The position numbers and the translations under genes were made by a program. Below, one piece after another: positions 44,129 to 52,515 of a DNA stretch of 64,000 nucleotides; within the stretch, counting starts at the first letter, position 1; every line of letters starts with the position of its first letter. The notes beneath the pieces are model-generated. The model was not told where the DNA came from. It ran no database searches and saw nothing but the letters and a program-made list of their open reading frames with translations. Source of the DNA: CALWZE01 sp036644375 (GTDB lineage: Bacteria; Bacillota; Clostridia; Oscillospirales; Ruminococcaceae); assembly GCA_036644375.1 (NCBI GenBank), contig JAVXQD010000003.1:1-64000 (forward strand), read 5' to 3'.

Positions 44129-44884
44129 TTGAAAGACACAACAACCATGGCCTACATCAACATGTTCGCGGTTCTCAAGGATATTGAAAACCTGTGCAAA
44201 ATTGATGAAAAAGCCCAAAAAATCGCGCAAACCCCAAAACCTGTTTCAATTGCATTTAACGTTTCTGACGGACCCCATGCCACACTTGCGTTCAAGGACG
44301 GTAAATGCGAGATGCACGAGGGACTGGATGGCGCAATCAAGCTCAAGCTCAGCTCTCCCGAGCATTTCAACCTGATGATTGACGGCAAAAAGAATCCTCT
44401 GCCATATGGTGGATTTACCAAGCTGTCTTTTCTTCTGAAAGATTTTACGGTTCTGACAGAGTCGCTGTCAAGCTATTTGCAGGCTGCGCCCGAGGCGCTC
44501 GAGAACCGAGAATTTTTTGAAAAAAGCACGACGATGATGTTTTATCTTGTGGCAAACGCCCTCAGCGCAATAGGGAATTACGACAAGCTCGGCAAAATAA
44601 GCGCGTCCAAAATTCCCGACGGAACGATTGCACTTGAAATCGGAAATGGGCCGAGCGCCGAAATCACTGTCAAGGACGGCAGAATGACTACCTATTGCAG
44701 AAAAGCCGAAAATCCGCGCTCTTACATGATTTTTAAAAACTATGATGTTGCACGGGGGCTGTTTGAGGGCTCTGTCGATTCGATGAGTGCGCTTGCCGCG
44801 GGGGATATTGAGATGAAGGGTTTCATACCCATGATTGACAATCTCAACAAGCTTCTGTCGCGAGTCGCGATATATCTGGGTTAA
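44129..44884 (+). CDS. Duplicated SCP2-like (sterol-carrier-fold) protein
   Basis: 251 aa. Two repeats of an SCP2-like pattern are visible: residues about 35-110 (ATLAFKDGKCEMHEGLDG, LKLSSPEHFNLMI) and about 165-250 (GPSAEITVKDGRMTTYCRK, then ALAAGDIEMKGFIPMIDNL). SCP2 folds bind hydrophobic ligands or act as accessory domains. The best start is TTG at 44129 after AAGGAGG; the next ATG (44147) lacks one. It lies 22 bp after pntB and 13 bp before the aminotransferase gene, with a similar protein at the end of the operon (48122). The precise function is unknown. Confidence 0.65.
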   Translation: MKDTTTMAYINMFAVLKDIENLCKIDEKAQKIAQTPKPVSIAFNVSDGPHATLAFKDGKCEMHEGLDGAIKLKLSSPEHFNLMIDGKKNPLPYGGFTKLSFLLKDFTVLTESLSSYLQAAPEALENREFFEKSTTMMFYLVANALSAIGNYDKLGKISASKIPDGTIALEIGNGPSAEITVKDGRMTTYCRKAENPRSYMIFKNYDVARGLFEGSVDSMSALAAGDIEMKGFIPMIDNLNKLLSRVAIYLG

Positions 44885-44897
44885 AGGAGAAGCGACA

Positions 44898-46163
44898 ATG
44901 AAAACAAATACATTTACCAAAAGCGACGAGATGCTGGCTCGCGCCTCAAAGGTTATTCCGGCAGGAGTGTACGGACATCTCGGCCCCGCCGAGGGCTGCT
45001 TTATTCCTATTTCGGCATATCCGAAATTCTGTGAAAAGGCAAAGGGCAACTATTTCTGGGATTTGGACGGTAACAAATACATAGATCACATGTGCGCATA
45101 CGGTCCCAACGTTCTCGGATATTGCGACGACGATGTAGACAGGGCTGTCAATGAGCAGATGAAAAACGGCAACTGCACCACAATGCCTCAGGTGAAGATG
45201 GTTGAGCTTGCAGAGCTTATGGTGGATACAGTCGCAAGTGCGGACTGGGCGTTTTTTGCAAAGAACGGCGGGGATGTGACCACGCTTGCAATACTGACGG
45301 CGCGCGCAGCGACCGGCAAAAAGAAAATTATTTTTGTCGAAAACTACTATCACGGCGTTGCGCAGTGGACACAGCGCGCAGACGCACCGTGGGTTCTGCC
45401 GGGCGAGGTAGAGAACAACCTCATGGTGAAGTGGAATGACATAAACGACCTTAAGCGTGTGATAGAGCAGAACAAGGATGATATAGCATGTTTTATCGCG
45501 ACCCCGTATATGCATGGCAACTTCATAGACAACATTCTGCCCGCCGACGGATATTGGCAGGCGGTTCGCAAGCTATGCACCGACAACGGAATCGTTCTCA
45601 TCATAGACGATGTCAGATGCGGGTTCAGGCTTGACCTTGCGGGCAGCGACCATCATTACGGCTTCGAGGCAGACCTCATCTGCTTCTGCAAGGCAATTGC
45701 AAACGGCTGGAATGTCTCGTGCCTTTGCGGAAAAGATTTTTTGAAAAGCGCAGTTTCGGGCGTCACGTACACCGGAAGCTACTGGATGAGTGCGGTTCCG
45801 TTTGCTGCGGGTATCGCATGCATCGGAAAGATGAGAAAACTCGAGGCGGACAAAAAGCATCGTGAGCTGGGTGAGAAAATTTGCGCGGGGCTTGCAAAAT
45901 CGGCAAAGGAAAACGGCGTCGATTTGCGTATTTCCGGTGAGCCGAGCCTGTTCTATCTGCGCATTGCAAATGATGACACGCTTTTGCTGCATCAGGAATG
46001 GATTGCGGGAATCGTCAGGCGCGGAGTGTTTATGACCAATCATCACAATCACTTCACCTGCCTTTCAATGACAGACGATGATATCAAAACGACACACGAG
46101 GTCGCGGACGAGTCGTTTAAGCTTCTTGTGAAAAACCATCCCGAAATAAACTGGAATAAGTAA
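44898..46163 (+). CDS. Class III aminotransferase, glutamate-1-semialdehyde aminomutase-like
   Basis: 421 aa. It is a PLP fold-type I enzyme closest in layout to HemL/GSA aminomutase: FFAKNGGDVTTLAILTARAAT (phosphate-binding loop area), IIDDVRCGFR with the PLP-nitrogen Asp, and Schiff-base lysine Lys265 in FCKAIANGW. It differs from HemL in unusual substrate-region residues and lacks heme neighbours, so a distinct amino-group transfer on a keto or aldehyde compound is more likely. AAAGGAGA precedes the ATG at 44898. Its neighbours are transketolase halves, suggesting a keto-sugar or keto-acid as partner. The substrate is unknown. Confidence 0.8.
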   Translation: MKTNTFTKSDEMLARASKVIPAGVYGHLGPAEGCFIPISAYPKFCEKAKGNYFWDLDGNKYIDHMCAYGPNVLGYCDDDVDRAVNEQMKNGNCTTMPQVKMVELAELMVDTVASADWAFFAKNGGDVTTLAILTARAATGKKKIIFVENYYHGVAQWTQRADAPWVLPGEVENNLMVKWNDINDLKRVIEQNKDDIACFIATPYMHGNFIDNILPADGYWQAVRKLCTDNGIVLIIDDVRCGFRLDLAGSDHHYGFEADLICFCKAIANGWNVSCLCGKDFLKSAVSGVTYTGSYWMSAVPFAAGIACIGKMRKLEADKKHRELGEKICAGLAKSAKENGVDLRISGEPSLFYLRIANDDTLLLHQEWIAGIVRRGVFMTNHHNHFTCLSMTDDDIKTTHEVADESFKLLVKNHPEINWNK

Positions 46164-46178
46164 CGGAGGAAATGGACT

Positions 46179-47048
46179 ATGGGCTTGATAAAAAAAGAGT
46201 GGCTGGAGCTTGAAAAAAAAGCCTCTGAGCTGCGTCAGCTCACTCTGGACACCTGCAACTGGGCGGGAAGCGCACATATGGGCGGAAGCTACAGCGCAAC
46301 CGATTTTATGATTCTGCTCTACTTTAAATATTTGAAATTCGACCCGAAAAAATATGATGATCCCGAACGTGACCGCTGTGTTGTGAGCAAGGGTCATATC
46401 GGAGTTTGTCTCGCGGCGCTGTTTTCAATGATGGGTCTTATCGAGAAGGAAGAGCTGAAAACCTTTAATCTGACCGAGAGCAGGCTCGGTATTCATCTCG
46501 ATTCCACCAAGGTAAATGGGCTTGACGCATCGACCGGCTCGCTCGGACACGGAAGTGCGCTCGCTCTCGGCATGGCTCTTGCAGGCAGAGTGCTCGGCAA
46601 AGAATACAAAACGTGGCTGCTTTTGGGAGACGGTGAATGCGACGAGGGCAGCGTGTGGGAAGCTGCAATGGCAACAGCGAACTTCAAAATGACAAACCTT
46701 ATAACTGTTGTGGACCGCAATAAGGCGATGATTGACGGAATGACCGAGGACGTCATGAAGCTTGAGCCATTCGCAGACAAATGGCGCGCCTTTGGCTTTG
46801 ATGTCATTGAGGTGGACGGACATAATATGCAGAAGATGAGCGAGGCGATGGAACACGCTCTTGCCGCAACGGAAAAGCCCGTATGTATAATCCTGGATAC
46901 CGTAAAGGGCGAGGGTATAAGCTTTATGGCAGGAGATTACAAGTGGCACTACGGCGCAATGGACACCGAAAAGTACGCAAAGGGCAAGCAGGACTTGCTT
47001 GAATACGAAGCAAAACGTCTCGAGCGCGTTGAGAAGGAGGCCAAATAA
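46179..47048 (+). CDS. Transketolase, N-terminal (TPP-binding) subunit
   Basis: 289 aa. It matches the N-terminal part of transketolase: HMGGSYSATDFMILLYF, SKGHIGVCLAAL, DASTGSLGHGSALALGMALA, and the thiamine-diphosphate motif starting at Gly150-Asp151-Gly152 (GDGECDEGSVWEA) and ending near DRN. It moves two-carbon ketol units between sugars. The following subunit overlaps by one base. Split transketolases occur in several specialised pathways (for example apiose use) besides the pentose phosphate route; the context here favours a dedicated role. Confidence 0.88.
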   Translation: MGLIKKEWLELEKKASELRQLTLDTCNWAGSAHMGGSYSATDFMILLYFKYLKFDPKKYDDPERDRCVVSKGHIGVCLAALFSMMGLIEKEELKTFNLTESRLGIHLDSTKVNGLDASTGSLGHGSALALGMALAGRVLGKEYKTWLLLGDGECDEGSVWEAAMATANFKMTNLITVVDRNKAMIDGMTEDVMKLEPFADKWRAFGFDVIEVDGHNMQKMSEAMEHALAATEKPVCIILDTVKGEGISFMAGDYKWHYGAMDTEKYAKGKQDLLEYEAKRLERVEKEAK

Positions 47049-48118
47049 TGGGCGGAATGAACTATACTGCGGTTGAAAGCACCAAAATGGCAACCGCTGA
47101 AATCTATGGCAAGACTCTTGTTGAGCTCGGGGAAAAGGATAAACGTGTCGTCGCGTTGACGGCAGATCTTGCGAAGAGCACAAAAATCGGAGATTTCCAA
47201 AAAAAATTCCCCGAGCGCTTTTTCAATGTCGGCATAGCTGAGCAAAATTTGTTCGGCATAGCGGCGGGCATGGCAAAGAGCGGACTCATCCCGTTTGCCA
47301 GCACCTTCTCGGTCTTTGCGAGTATGCGCGCGACCGATCAGCTGCACACGGATATCTGCTATCAGAAAGCAAATGTTAAGATTATCGGCACACACAGCGG
47401 AACCTCCTTCGGCCAGGCGGGCTCAACGCACCATGCAATAGAGGATATCGCGATGGTGCGCTCGCTTGTGAATTTGCAGATTATAGTTCCCGCCGACGGA
47501 TATGAAACAGCGAATGCAATCCGCGCCGCATATGAGATAAACGGGCCCGTGTATATCAGAATCAATCGCGGATTCGATCAGGTCCTGTACAAATCTGCGG
47601 ATTACGGATTTGAGTTCGGCAAGGGCGTTTTGATGAACGAGGGGGACGACATCACAATTATTGCAAACGGCTCCTGCGTATTTCAGGCGGTTCAGGCGGC
47701 AAAAATCCTTGAATCAGATTATAAGATTCATGCGAGAGTTATTAATCTGCACACTGTCAAGCCGATAGACAAAGAGATAATTCTCAAGGCTGTTGACGAG
47801 ACACGCCGCATCATAACCGTTGAGGATCACACAATAATCGGAGGACTCGGAACTGCTGTCGGCGAGGTTGTGCTTGAGAACGGCAAGGCGTGCGCATTTA
47901 AAAAGCTCGGATTAAATGACTGCTTTAGCGCAATCGGATTCCATGAGGATCTTATGAGCATCAATGGCATTGATTCCGAGGGAATAGTAAAAGCGACGCT
48001 TGACACGATGAAAAACTCAAAGGTTGTCGAGCTTGCGTGCGACGGCAAGGTGCAAAAGGCGCTCAAATTCGATGACCGTGATTTCGAGGTTGACATTGAC
48101 TGGACCGATGAGGTGTAA
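47048..48118 (+). CDS. Transketolase, C-terminal subunit
   Basis: 356 aa. It contains the pyrimidine-binding domain (ALTADLAKSTKIGDF, NVGIAEQNLFGIAAGMA with the catalytic Glu, FASTFSVFASMRATDQ) and the C-terminal transketolase domain (about 200-310). It carries some 40 extra residues at the C-terminus (from about 317) compared with the usual 310-aa C-subunits. The start overlaps the stop of the N-subunit gene by one base (TAATG). The two halves together form one active site. Confidence 0.88.
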   Translation: MGGMNYTAVESTKMATAEIYGKTLVELGEKDKRVVALTADLAKSTKIGDFQKKFPERFFNVGIAEQNLFGIAAGMAKSGLIPFASTFSVFASMRATDQLHTDICYQKANVKIIGTHSGTSFGQAGSTHHAIEDIAMVRSLVNLQIIVPADGYETANAIRAAYEINGPVYIRINRGFDQVLYKSADYGFEFGKGVLMNEGDDITIIANGSCVFQAVQAAKILESDYKIHARVINLHTVKPIDKEIILKAVDETRRIITVEDHTIIGGLGTAVGEVVLENGKACAFKKLGLNDCFSAIGFHEDLMSINGIDSEGIVKATLDTMKNSKVVELACDGKVQKALKFDDRDFEVDIDWTDEV

Positions 48119-48121
48119 GCT

Positions 48122-48958
48122 ATGGCAAACGAAATTAAGATAAACCAAAACGACCTGTATGCCGCGCGCATATTTTTCAATTCGGCGCTTCCTCTTTTGA
48201 AGGTAGTGGTTGAGAGCAAGCCGGCGCTTGCGAAGAAATTTGCGGGAAAAAGCTTTGTGTTTCAGGTTTCGGCGCTGTACAGCGAGGCTCCCGATGGCAA
48301 AATGGCGACTCATTTTGTCGTGACAGAGGGCAAATTTGACGTTCATGTTTCGGAAGTTCACCCGAATCCCGACATTGAATTCGTCTTTCCGGATCTCATG
48401 AAATTCATACTCTTCTTTTCCGGAAAGGGAATGCCGCTTCCGAAAATGAAGGGAATAATGAGTCATCTCGGAATATTCCTCTCGCTCATGCAGGGGCTTT
48501 TAGCCATGGCGGGTCTTTTGCAGGCGGCGGATGCGCCGAAGGACACAGCGGAACAGGAGCTGCTTGTCAAGCTGTATTTTTATCTTCTTCCAAACGGCAT
48601 TAGTCAGCTGAATAAAGCAGGACATCCGAAAATACACGAATGGGCGCTGAAATCTCCCGATCGCGCATATGCGTTTGCGGTTACCGGCTATCCCGAACTC
48701 AACAGCTATATTCGCGTTAAGGAGGGAAATTCAAAGTCGGGTCACGGAGAATACAAGAGGTGCAAGCCATTCCTGACACTTAGATTTGATACCCCGATGC
48801 ACGCGCTTGACATTCTTATGGGCAAAGGTGATATGATAGACTATATGGCAAACCAATATCTGACGGTTGAGGGTGCGCCTGAATTTGCGAGCATTGTCGG
48901 TGAATTTTTGTTCACGGTGGGCGACTACGCAAAGGGACTCTATTTGGATTGGAAATAG
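48122..48958 (+). CDS. Second SCP2-like protein, last gene of the operon
   Basis: 278 aa. Its architecture resembles the 44129 protein: a first SCP2-like half (about 40-105, THFVVTEGKFDVHVSEV, DLMKFILFFSGKGMPLP), a helical linker, and a second half (about 185-275, LTLRFDTPMHALDILMG, ANQYLTVEGAPEF). The start codon lies three bases after the transketolase stop. The large distance between repeats and the weak similarity make the family call tentative. A pair of such proteins bracketing the enzymes suggests carriers or accessory subunits for a hydrophobic intermediate. Confidence 0.6.
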   Translation: MANEIKINQNDLYAARIFFNSALPLLKVVVESKPALAKKFAGKSFVFQVSALYSEAPDGKMATHFVVTEGKFDVHVSEVHPNPDIEFVFPDLMKFILFFSGKGMPLPKMKGIMSHLGIFLSLMQGLLAMAGLLQAADAPKDTAEQELLVKLYFYLLPNGISQLNKAGHPKIHEWALKSPDRAYAFAVTGYPELNSYIRVKEGNSKSGHGEYKRCKPFLTLRFDTPMHALDILMGKGDMIDYMANQYLTVEGAPEFASIVGEFLFTVGDYAKGLYLDWK

Positions 48959-48981
48959 GTATTGAAACCGGTTATTAACTC

Positions 48982-49024
48982 ACGGCAAATATACCCTAAA
49001 ATTATTTTAGGGTATATTTGCCGT
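48982..49024. terminator. Perfect 20-bp hairpin after the nine-gene operon
   Basis: A 20-base arm beginning ACGGCAAATATACCCTAAAA, the loop TTA, and the exact complement. It is not followed by a long T run but lies 24 bp after the last stop codon, so it most likely ends the transcript or protects its 3' end. Confidence 0.7.
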
Positions 49025-49051
49025 TAAATACCGCAATATGAGGAAAAAGCT

Positions 49052-49471
49052 ATGCCACATAAAATCACCGCCGAGTGTATCGGCTGCACGGCTTGTGCAA
49101 AGAGCTGTCCCGTTTACGCCATTGTGGGCGAAGCAAAGGTTCAGCATATAATAAACGAAAAGCGCTGTGTTGACTGCGGTGTATGCGCAGAGCTGTGCCC
49201 TGCGGGTGCAATACTCGGGCCCGATGGGGCAAGGGTTGAGAGAGCGCCGCGCAAAAACCGAAAAAAGCCGCTGATTGATGAAAAGCTGTGCAGTGCATGT
49301 CAGATGTGTGTTCAGATGTGCCGCTTTGATTGTCTTGAAATAAGCAGACCAAAGCAGCGGGGTGATGTTGCGGTGTTTGCCATTCTGGGCAATGAAAAGA
49401 AGTGTGTCGGATGTGCCCTGTGTGAGCGGATATGTCCCATTGGAGCAATCACGATGAAGGGCGGTGAGTGA
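49052..49471 (+). CDS. Four-cluster ferredoxin (electron-transfer partner of AOR)
   Basis: 139 aa with four CxxCxxCxxxC motifs: CIGCTACAKSC at Cys9-Cys19, CVDCGVCAELC, CSACQMCVQMC and CVGCALCERIC. Each should hold a [4Fe-4S] cluster. It is a polyferredoxin encoded immediately before an aldehyde:ferredoxin oxidoreductase, with GAGG before its ATG, and presumably takes electrons from that enzyme. The third motif has Arg rather than Pro after the last Cys; otherwise all are regular. Confidence 0.9.
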   Translation: MPHKITAECIGCTACAKSCPVYAIVGEAKVQHIINEKRCVDCGVCAELCPAGAILGPDGARVERAPRKNRKKPLIDEKLCSACQMCVQMCRFDCLEISRPKQRGDVAVFAILGNEKKCVGCALCERICPIGAITMKGGE

Positions 49472-49473
49472 GG

Positions 49474-51357
49474 ATGAAGCTTCCGAAATATGCATATATT
49501 GACCTTTCAAATGGAGAAATTTCCGATTATCCCATATCCGAAGAGCTCTTTGCGAGCTGTCTTGGCGGAAAAATCATGGCTGCAAGGCTTTTGTACGACC
49601 TCACCGAAGCGGGACTTGACCCGCTTTGCGAACAGAGCGTTATCATAGTAAATACAGGCCCGATGAATGGCACGGGGGCGCCCTCCTCAAGCCGCTTTAA
49701 TGTCACCTTCAAAAATGTGATGACAGGCGGAATTGCCTCGTCAAATTCGGGCGGTCAGTTTGGCGTTATGCTGAAGCGTGCGGGTTATGACGGTCTTATC
49801 ATCACGGGCAGAGCAGAGTTCCCCTGCTGCATAGAGGTCACTGACGGTGAAATTGCCATTCGGCAAGCTCCGAAGCTGTGGGGGCTTGATACGGAGCAGG
49901 TTCAGGAGAAGTTTCCGAAAGCATACGGGAAGCTTGTGATAGGACCCGCAGGTGAAAATCTTGTAGCCTATGCGTGTGCGGTGTCGGGCGAGCGCGTTGC
50001 CGGCAGATGCGGAGCGGGCGCGGTAATGGGCTCAAAAAACCTCAAGGCCATAGTGGCATATGGAACTGAATTTCCGAAAATCGAGTATCCCGAAAGATTT
50101 CAAAAGTACCTGAGAAAATGGGTGAAATTCTTAAAGAGGCATCCGATGACAGGCACAATTCTGCCGACTATCGGATCGGCGGGACTTGTGAAAAAGGCAA
50201 ACGCCTCGCATGCATTGCCGACGCGCAATTTTCAGAGCGGTGACTATGAGCACGCAGACGATATAAGCGGCGAGACGCTTGCCGAGAAATATCTGACACG
50301 CAACAGCGGCTGCGTGAGCTGTCCGATTCGCTGTGAGCGGCGTATTATGCACGGTGAACAGGAGATAAAGGGCCCGGAATTTGAGACGGTAGGGCTTCTC
50401 GGCTCCAATATCTGCAACAACGACCTCAAGGTAATAAATGAGTTGAATTATATCGCCGACCTGATGGGTCTGGATACCATTTCTCTTGCGGGCACAATTG
50501 CGTTTGCAATGGAGCTGAAAGAGCGGGACATGGCGGATTTCGGGCTTGAATTCGGAAAAACCGACAATCTTGTCGATGCTGTTAAAAATATATCTCTGCG
50601 AGAGGGAAAGCAGGGAGAGCTTGCTCTCGGAAGCGAAAAGCTTGCGGAAAAATACGGCGGAATGGATTTTGCCATTCAGGTTAAAGGTCTGGAGCTTTCG
50701 TCATACGAGCCGAGGCGCTCAACCGGCATGGGGCTGGGATATGCGGTTTCTAACCGAGGCGGCTGTCACCTTAACGGAGGATATCTCGCTCTGCTTGAAT
50801 CGGTCGGGGTGATAGATATGGATGCTCAGACACCGAAGGGCAAGCCCGAGCTTACCATCATGTTTCAAAATGCGATGGAGGCCACCTCTGCGGCAGGCTT
50901 TTGCCTGTTTACGCTGCAGACGATGATTCCGGCATTTCTGTTTCACACGAAACCGAACAGCTCAATCAACAAGGTTGTCGGCGGAACTCTGCTTGCGGCG
51001 CGCGGCGCGCTGAAAGCGCTGTGGCATATCACGCCGCATATTCCCATAAACAGCATGTTTCTGCTACCTCATTGTACCGCGGTTAAATATGCTACGGGCA
51101 TAAGAATGACGACGGGTAAATTCTTCGATATCGGAGAGCGAGGATACAATATCGAGCGGCTTTTCAATGTGCGCGAGGGCTTTACGGCAAAGGATGATAT
51201 TCTGCCGAAGCGTCTGACCGATGAGCCGCAGGTTCAGGGAAACCCGAAAACTGTGGTTGACATGGAGACAATGCTGCCGAGATATTACAACGTCCGCGGC
51301 TGGGATAAAAACGGTATACCGACGGAAAAAAGACTGAAAAAACTGGGACTGGACTGA
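49474..51357 (+). CDS. Aldehyde:ferredoxin oxidoreductase (tungsten, AOR family)
   Basis: 627 aa. It is an AOR-family protein: an N-terminal pterin-binding domain (GGKIMAARLLYDL, GPMNGTGAPSSSRFNVTFK, SSNSGGQFGVMLKRAGYDG, AGRCGAGAVMGSKNLKAI), then the [4Fe-4S] cluster ligands GCVSCPIRC near residue 290 with a further Cys downstream. It oxidises aldehydes to acids, or reduces acids, with ferredoxin, using tungsten bis-pterin. ATG at 49474 is preferred to GTG at 49468 because GGGCGG has better spacing to it. The neighbouring tungstate uptake and cofactor genes fit. The natural aldehyde is unknown. Confidence 0.92.
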   Translation: MKLPKYAYIDLSNGEISDYPISEELFASCLGGKIMAARLLYDLTEAGLDPLCEQSVIIVNTGPMNGTGAPSSSRFNVTFKNVMTGGIASSNSGGQFGVMLKRAGYDGLIITGRAEFPCCIEVTDGEIAIRQAPKLWGLDTEQVQEKFPKAYGKLVIGPAGENLVAYACAVSGERVAGRCGAGAVMGSKNLKAIVAYGTEFPKIEYPERFQKYLRKWVKFLKRHPMTGTILPTIGSAGLVKKANASHALPTRNFQSGDYEHADDISGETLAEKYLTRNSGCVSCPIRCERRIMHGEQEIKGPEFETVGLLGSNICNNDLKVINELNYIADLMGLDTISLAGTIAFAMELKERDMADFGLEFGKTDNLVDAVKNISLREGKQGELALGSEKLAEKYGGMDFAIQVKGLELSSYEPRRSTGMGLGYAVSNRGGCHLNGGYLALLESVGVIDMDAQTPKGKPELTIMFQNAMEATSAAGFCLFTLQTMIPAFLFHTKPNSSINKVVGGTLLAARGALKALWHITPHIPINSMFLLPHCTAVKYATGIRMTTGKFFDIGERGYNIERLFNVREGFTAKDDILPKRLTDEPQVQGNPKTVVDMETMLPRYYNVRGWDKNGIPTEKRLKKLGLD

Positions 51358-51379
51358 CATTTTCACAAAACAGAAGGCG

Positions 51380-51408
51380 TTGATAAAAAGCATAAAATAA
51401 ACTATAAT
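51380..51408 (+). promoter_or_regulatory. Promoter of the tup-moco operon
   Basis: TTGATA (51380-51385) and TATAAT (51403-51408) separated by 17 bp, placing the transcription start just before the candidate riboswitch. Confidence 0.8.
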
Positions 51409-51419
51409 GAAATGACAAA

Positions 51420-51565
51420 AGCTCCGAGACAAAAAGTCTAAACCGCACGAGGCCTGTCCATGAAATTGCCCATCGGGCAATAGTCATCGCCGTCTGTGCC
51501 GGCAGGACTTGAGTCCAACGGGTATCACGGAAAACCGGGGTGCCTTCCGCTATTTGAAAAGGAGA
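51420..51565 (+). ncRNA. Candidate molybdenum/tungsten cofactor (Moco/Tuco) riboswitch
   Basis: The 5' leader of the tup operon is GC-rich and highly structured. It shows CTCCGAG near its start, hairpins ATTGCCC-ATC-GGGCAAT (51465-51481) and GGAC-TTGA-GTCC, and near its end a stem GGTATCACGG-AAAA-CCGGGGTGCC followed by CTTCCGC. CTCCGA and the terminal CCGGGG-GCCTTCCGC block are the features I recall of the MOCO RNA motif, which controls moa, mod and tup genes. The ribosome binding site AAAAGGAG follows. The position between promoter and tupA supports a cofactor-sensing role. No covariance search was possible. Confidence 0.6.
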
Positions 51566-51570
51566 ATAAT

Positions 51571-52434
51571 ATGAGAAAGCTACTTGCACTTGCACTCGCA
51601 ATTGCGATGTGCCTGAGCTTTGCTGCCTGCAAAGCCAATCTGCCGTCCGCACCCGCAGAGGGCGGGCAAACCGCAGAGACACCTGCACCCGAAAATCCGG
51701 TTATCAGGCTTTCCACCACCACCTCGGTAAACGATTCGGGACTGCTGCCGTATTTGCAGCCGCATTTTGAAAAAGATACGGGGTACAAGCTTGAAATCAC
51801 CTCAGCCGGCACAGGCGCGGCGATTGAAAAGGGAAGAACGGGAGATGCTGATTGTCTGCTGGTTCACGCGAAGGCATCGGAGGAAGAATTCATAACCGAG
51901 GGCTTCGGGGTTGAGCGCATTCCTTTTATGTACAATTATTTTGTGATTATCGGACCAAAGGATGACCCTGCCGGAATAAAAACGGCAAAGTCGGCTACTG
52001 AGGCATTTAAGCTCATCGCGCAGTCAGGTTCGGAATTCGTTTCACGCGGTGACGATTCCGGCACACACAAGGCAGAGCTTAAAATCTGGAAGGCAAGTGA
52101 AATTGATCCGAGCGCGGAGAGCTGGTATATCTCTACAGGTCAGGGCATGGGAGCCTCAATTGTTGTCGCAAGCGAAAAACAGGCGTATATAATGACCGAC
52201 AAGGCAACCTATCTTGCGCACGAGCTGAAAGACAGCCTCGATCTGCTGCTTGAGGAAAGTGACGAGCTGAAAAACACCTATTCACTTATAGCTGTAAGCA
52301 CCGAAAAATGGGCAGACGCAAACATCGACGGTGCAAATGCGTTTATAGAGTGGATGCAGTCTCCAAAGGCGGACGAGCTCATTAAGAGTTACGGCGTTGA
52401 GGAATACGGACAGCCACTGTTTTTTGTGATATAA
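51571..52434 (+). CDS. tupA: Tungstate-binding lipoprotein TupA
   Basis: 287 aa. It has a lipoprotein signal peptide ending AAC (Cys20) and a Pro/Glu linker, then the TupA type of anion-binding domain: STTTSVNDSGLL, SAGTGAAIEKGRTGDADCLL, MYNYFVIIGPKDDPAG, SRGDDSGTHKAEL, WYISTGQGMG and ASEKQAYIMTD. The TTTS and SRGDDSGTH segments distinguish TupA from ModA and WtpA. It captures tungstate outside the cell. ATG at 51571 follows AAAAGGAG. Next come the permease and ATPase. Confidence 0.93.
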   Translation: MRKLLALALAIAMCLSFAACKANLPSAPAEGGQTAETPAPENPVIRLSTTTSVNDSGLLPYLQPHFEKDTGYKLEITSAGTGAAIEKGRTGDADCLLVHAKASEEEFITEGFGVERIPFMYNYFVIIGPKDDPAGIKTAKSATEAFKLIAQSGSEFVSRGDDSGTHKAELKIWKASEIDPSAESWYISTGQGMGASIVVASEKQAYIMTDKATYLAHELKDSLDLLLEESDELKNTYSLIAVSTEKWADANIDGANAFIEWMQSPKADELIKSYGVEEYGQPLFFVI

Positions 52435-52450
52435 TAAAATAAAAATAATA

Positions 52451-52497
52451 GGGCGGGCTTGTGACACATCGGATTTTTCGAGGTGACCTGCCCGCCC
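52451..52497 (+). other. GC-rich hairpin between tupA and tupB
   Basis: GGGCGGGC (52451-52458) pairs with GCCCGCCC (52490-52497) across a 31-base loop, with no T run. It may stabilise the upstream message or attenuate reading into tupB. Confidence 0.45.
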
Positions 52498-52515
52498 TGC
52501 TGTATAGGATAAGGT

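Noticed and set aside
44898..46163. Annotation as hemL for tetrapyrrole synthesis
   Set aside because: The fold matches, but neighbours are transketolase and SCP2-like genes, with no hemA/hemB, so a dedicated heme role is not supported.
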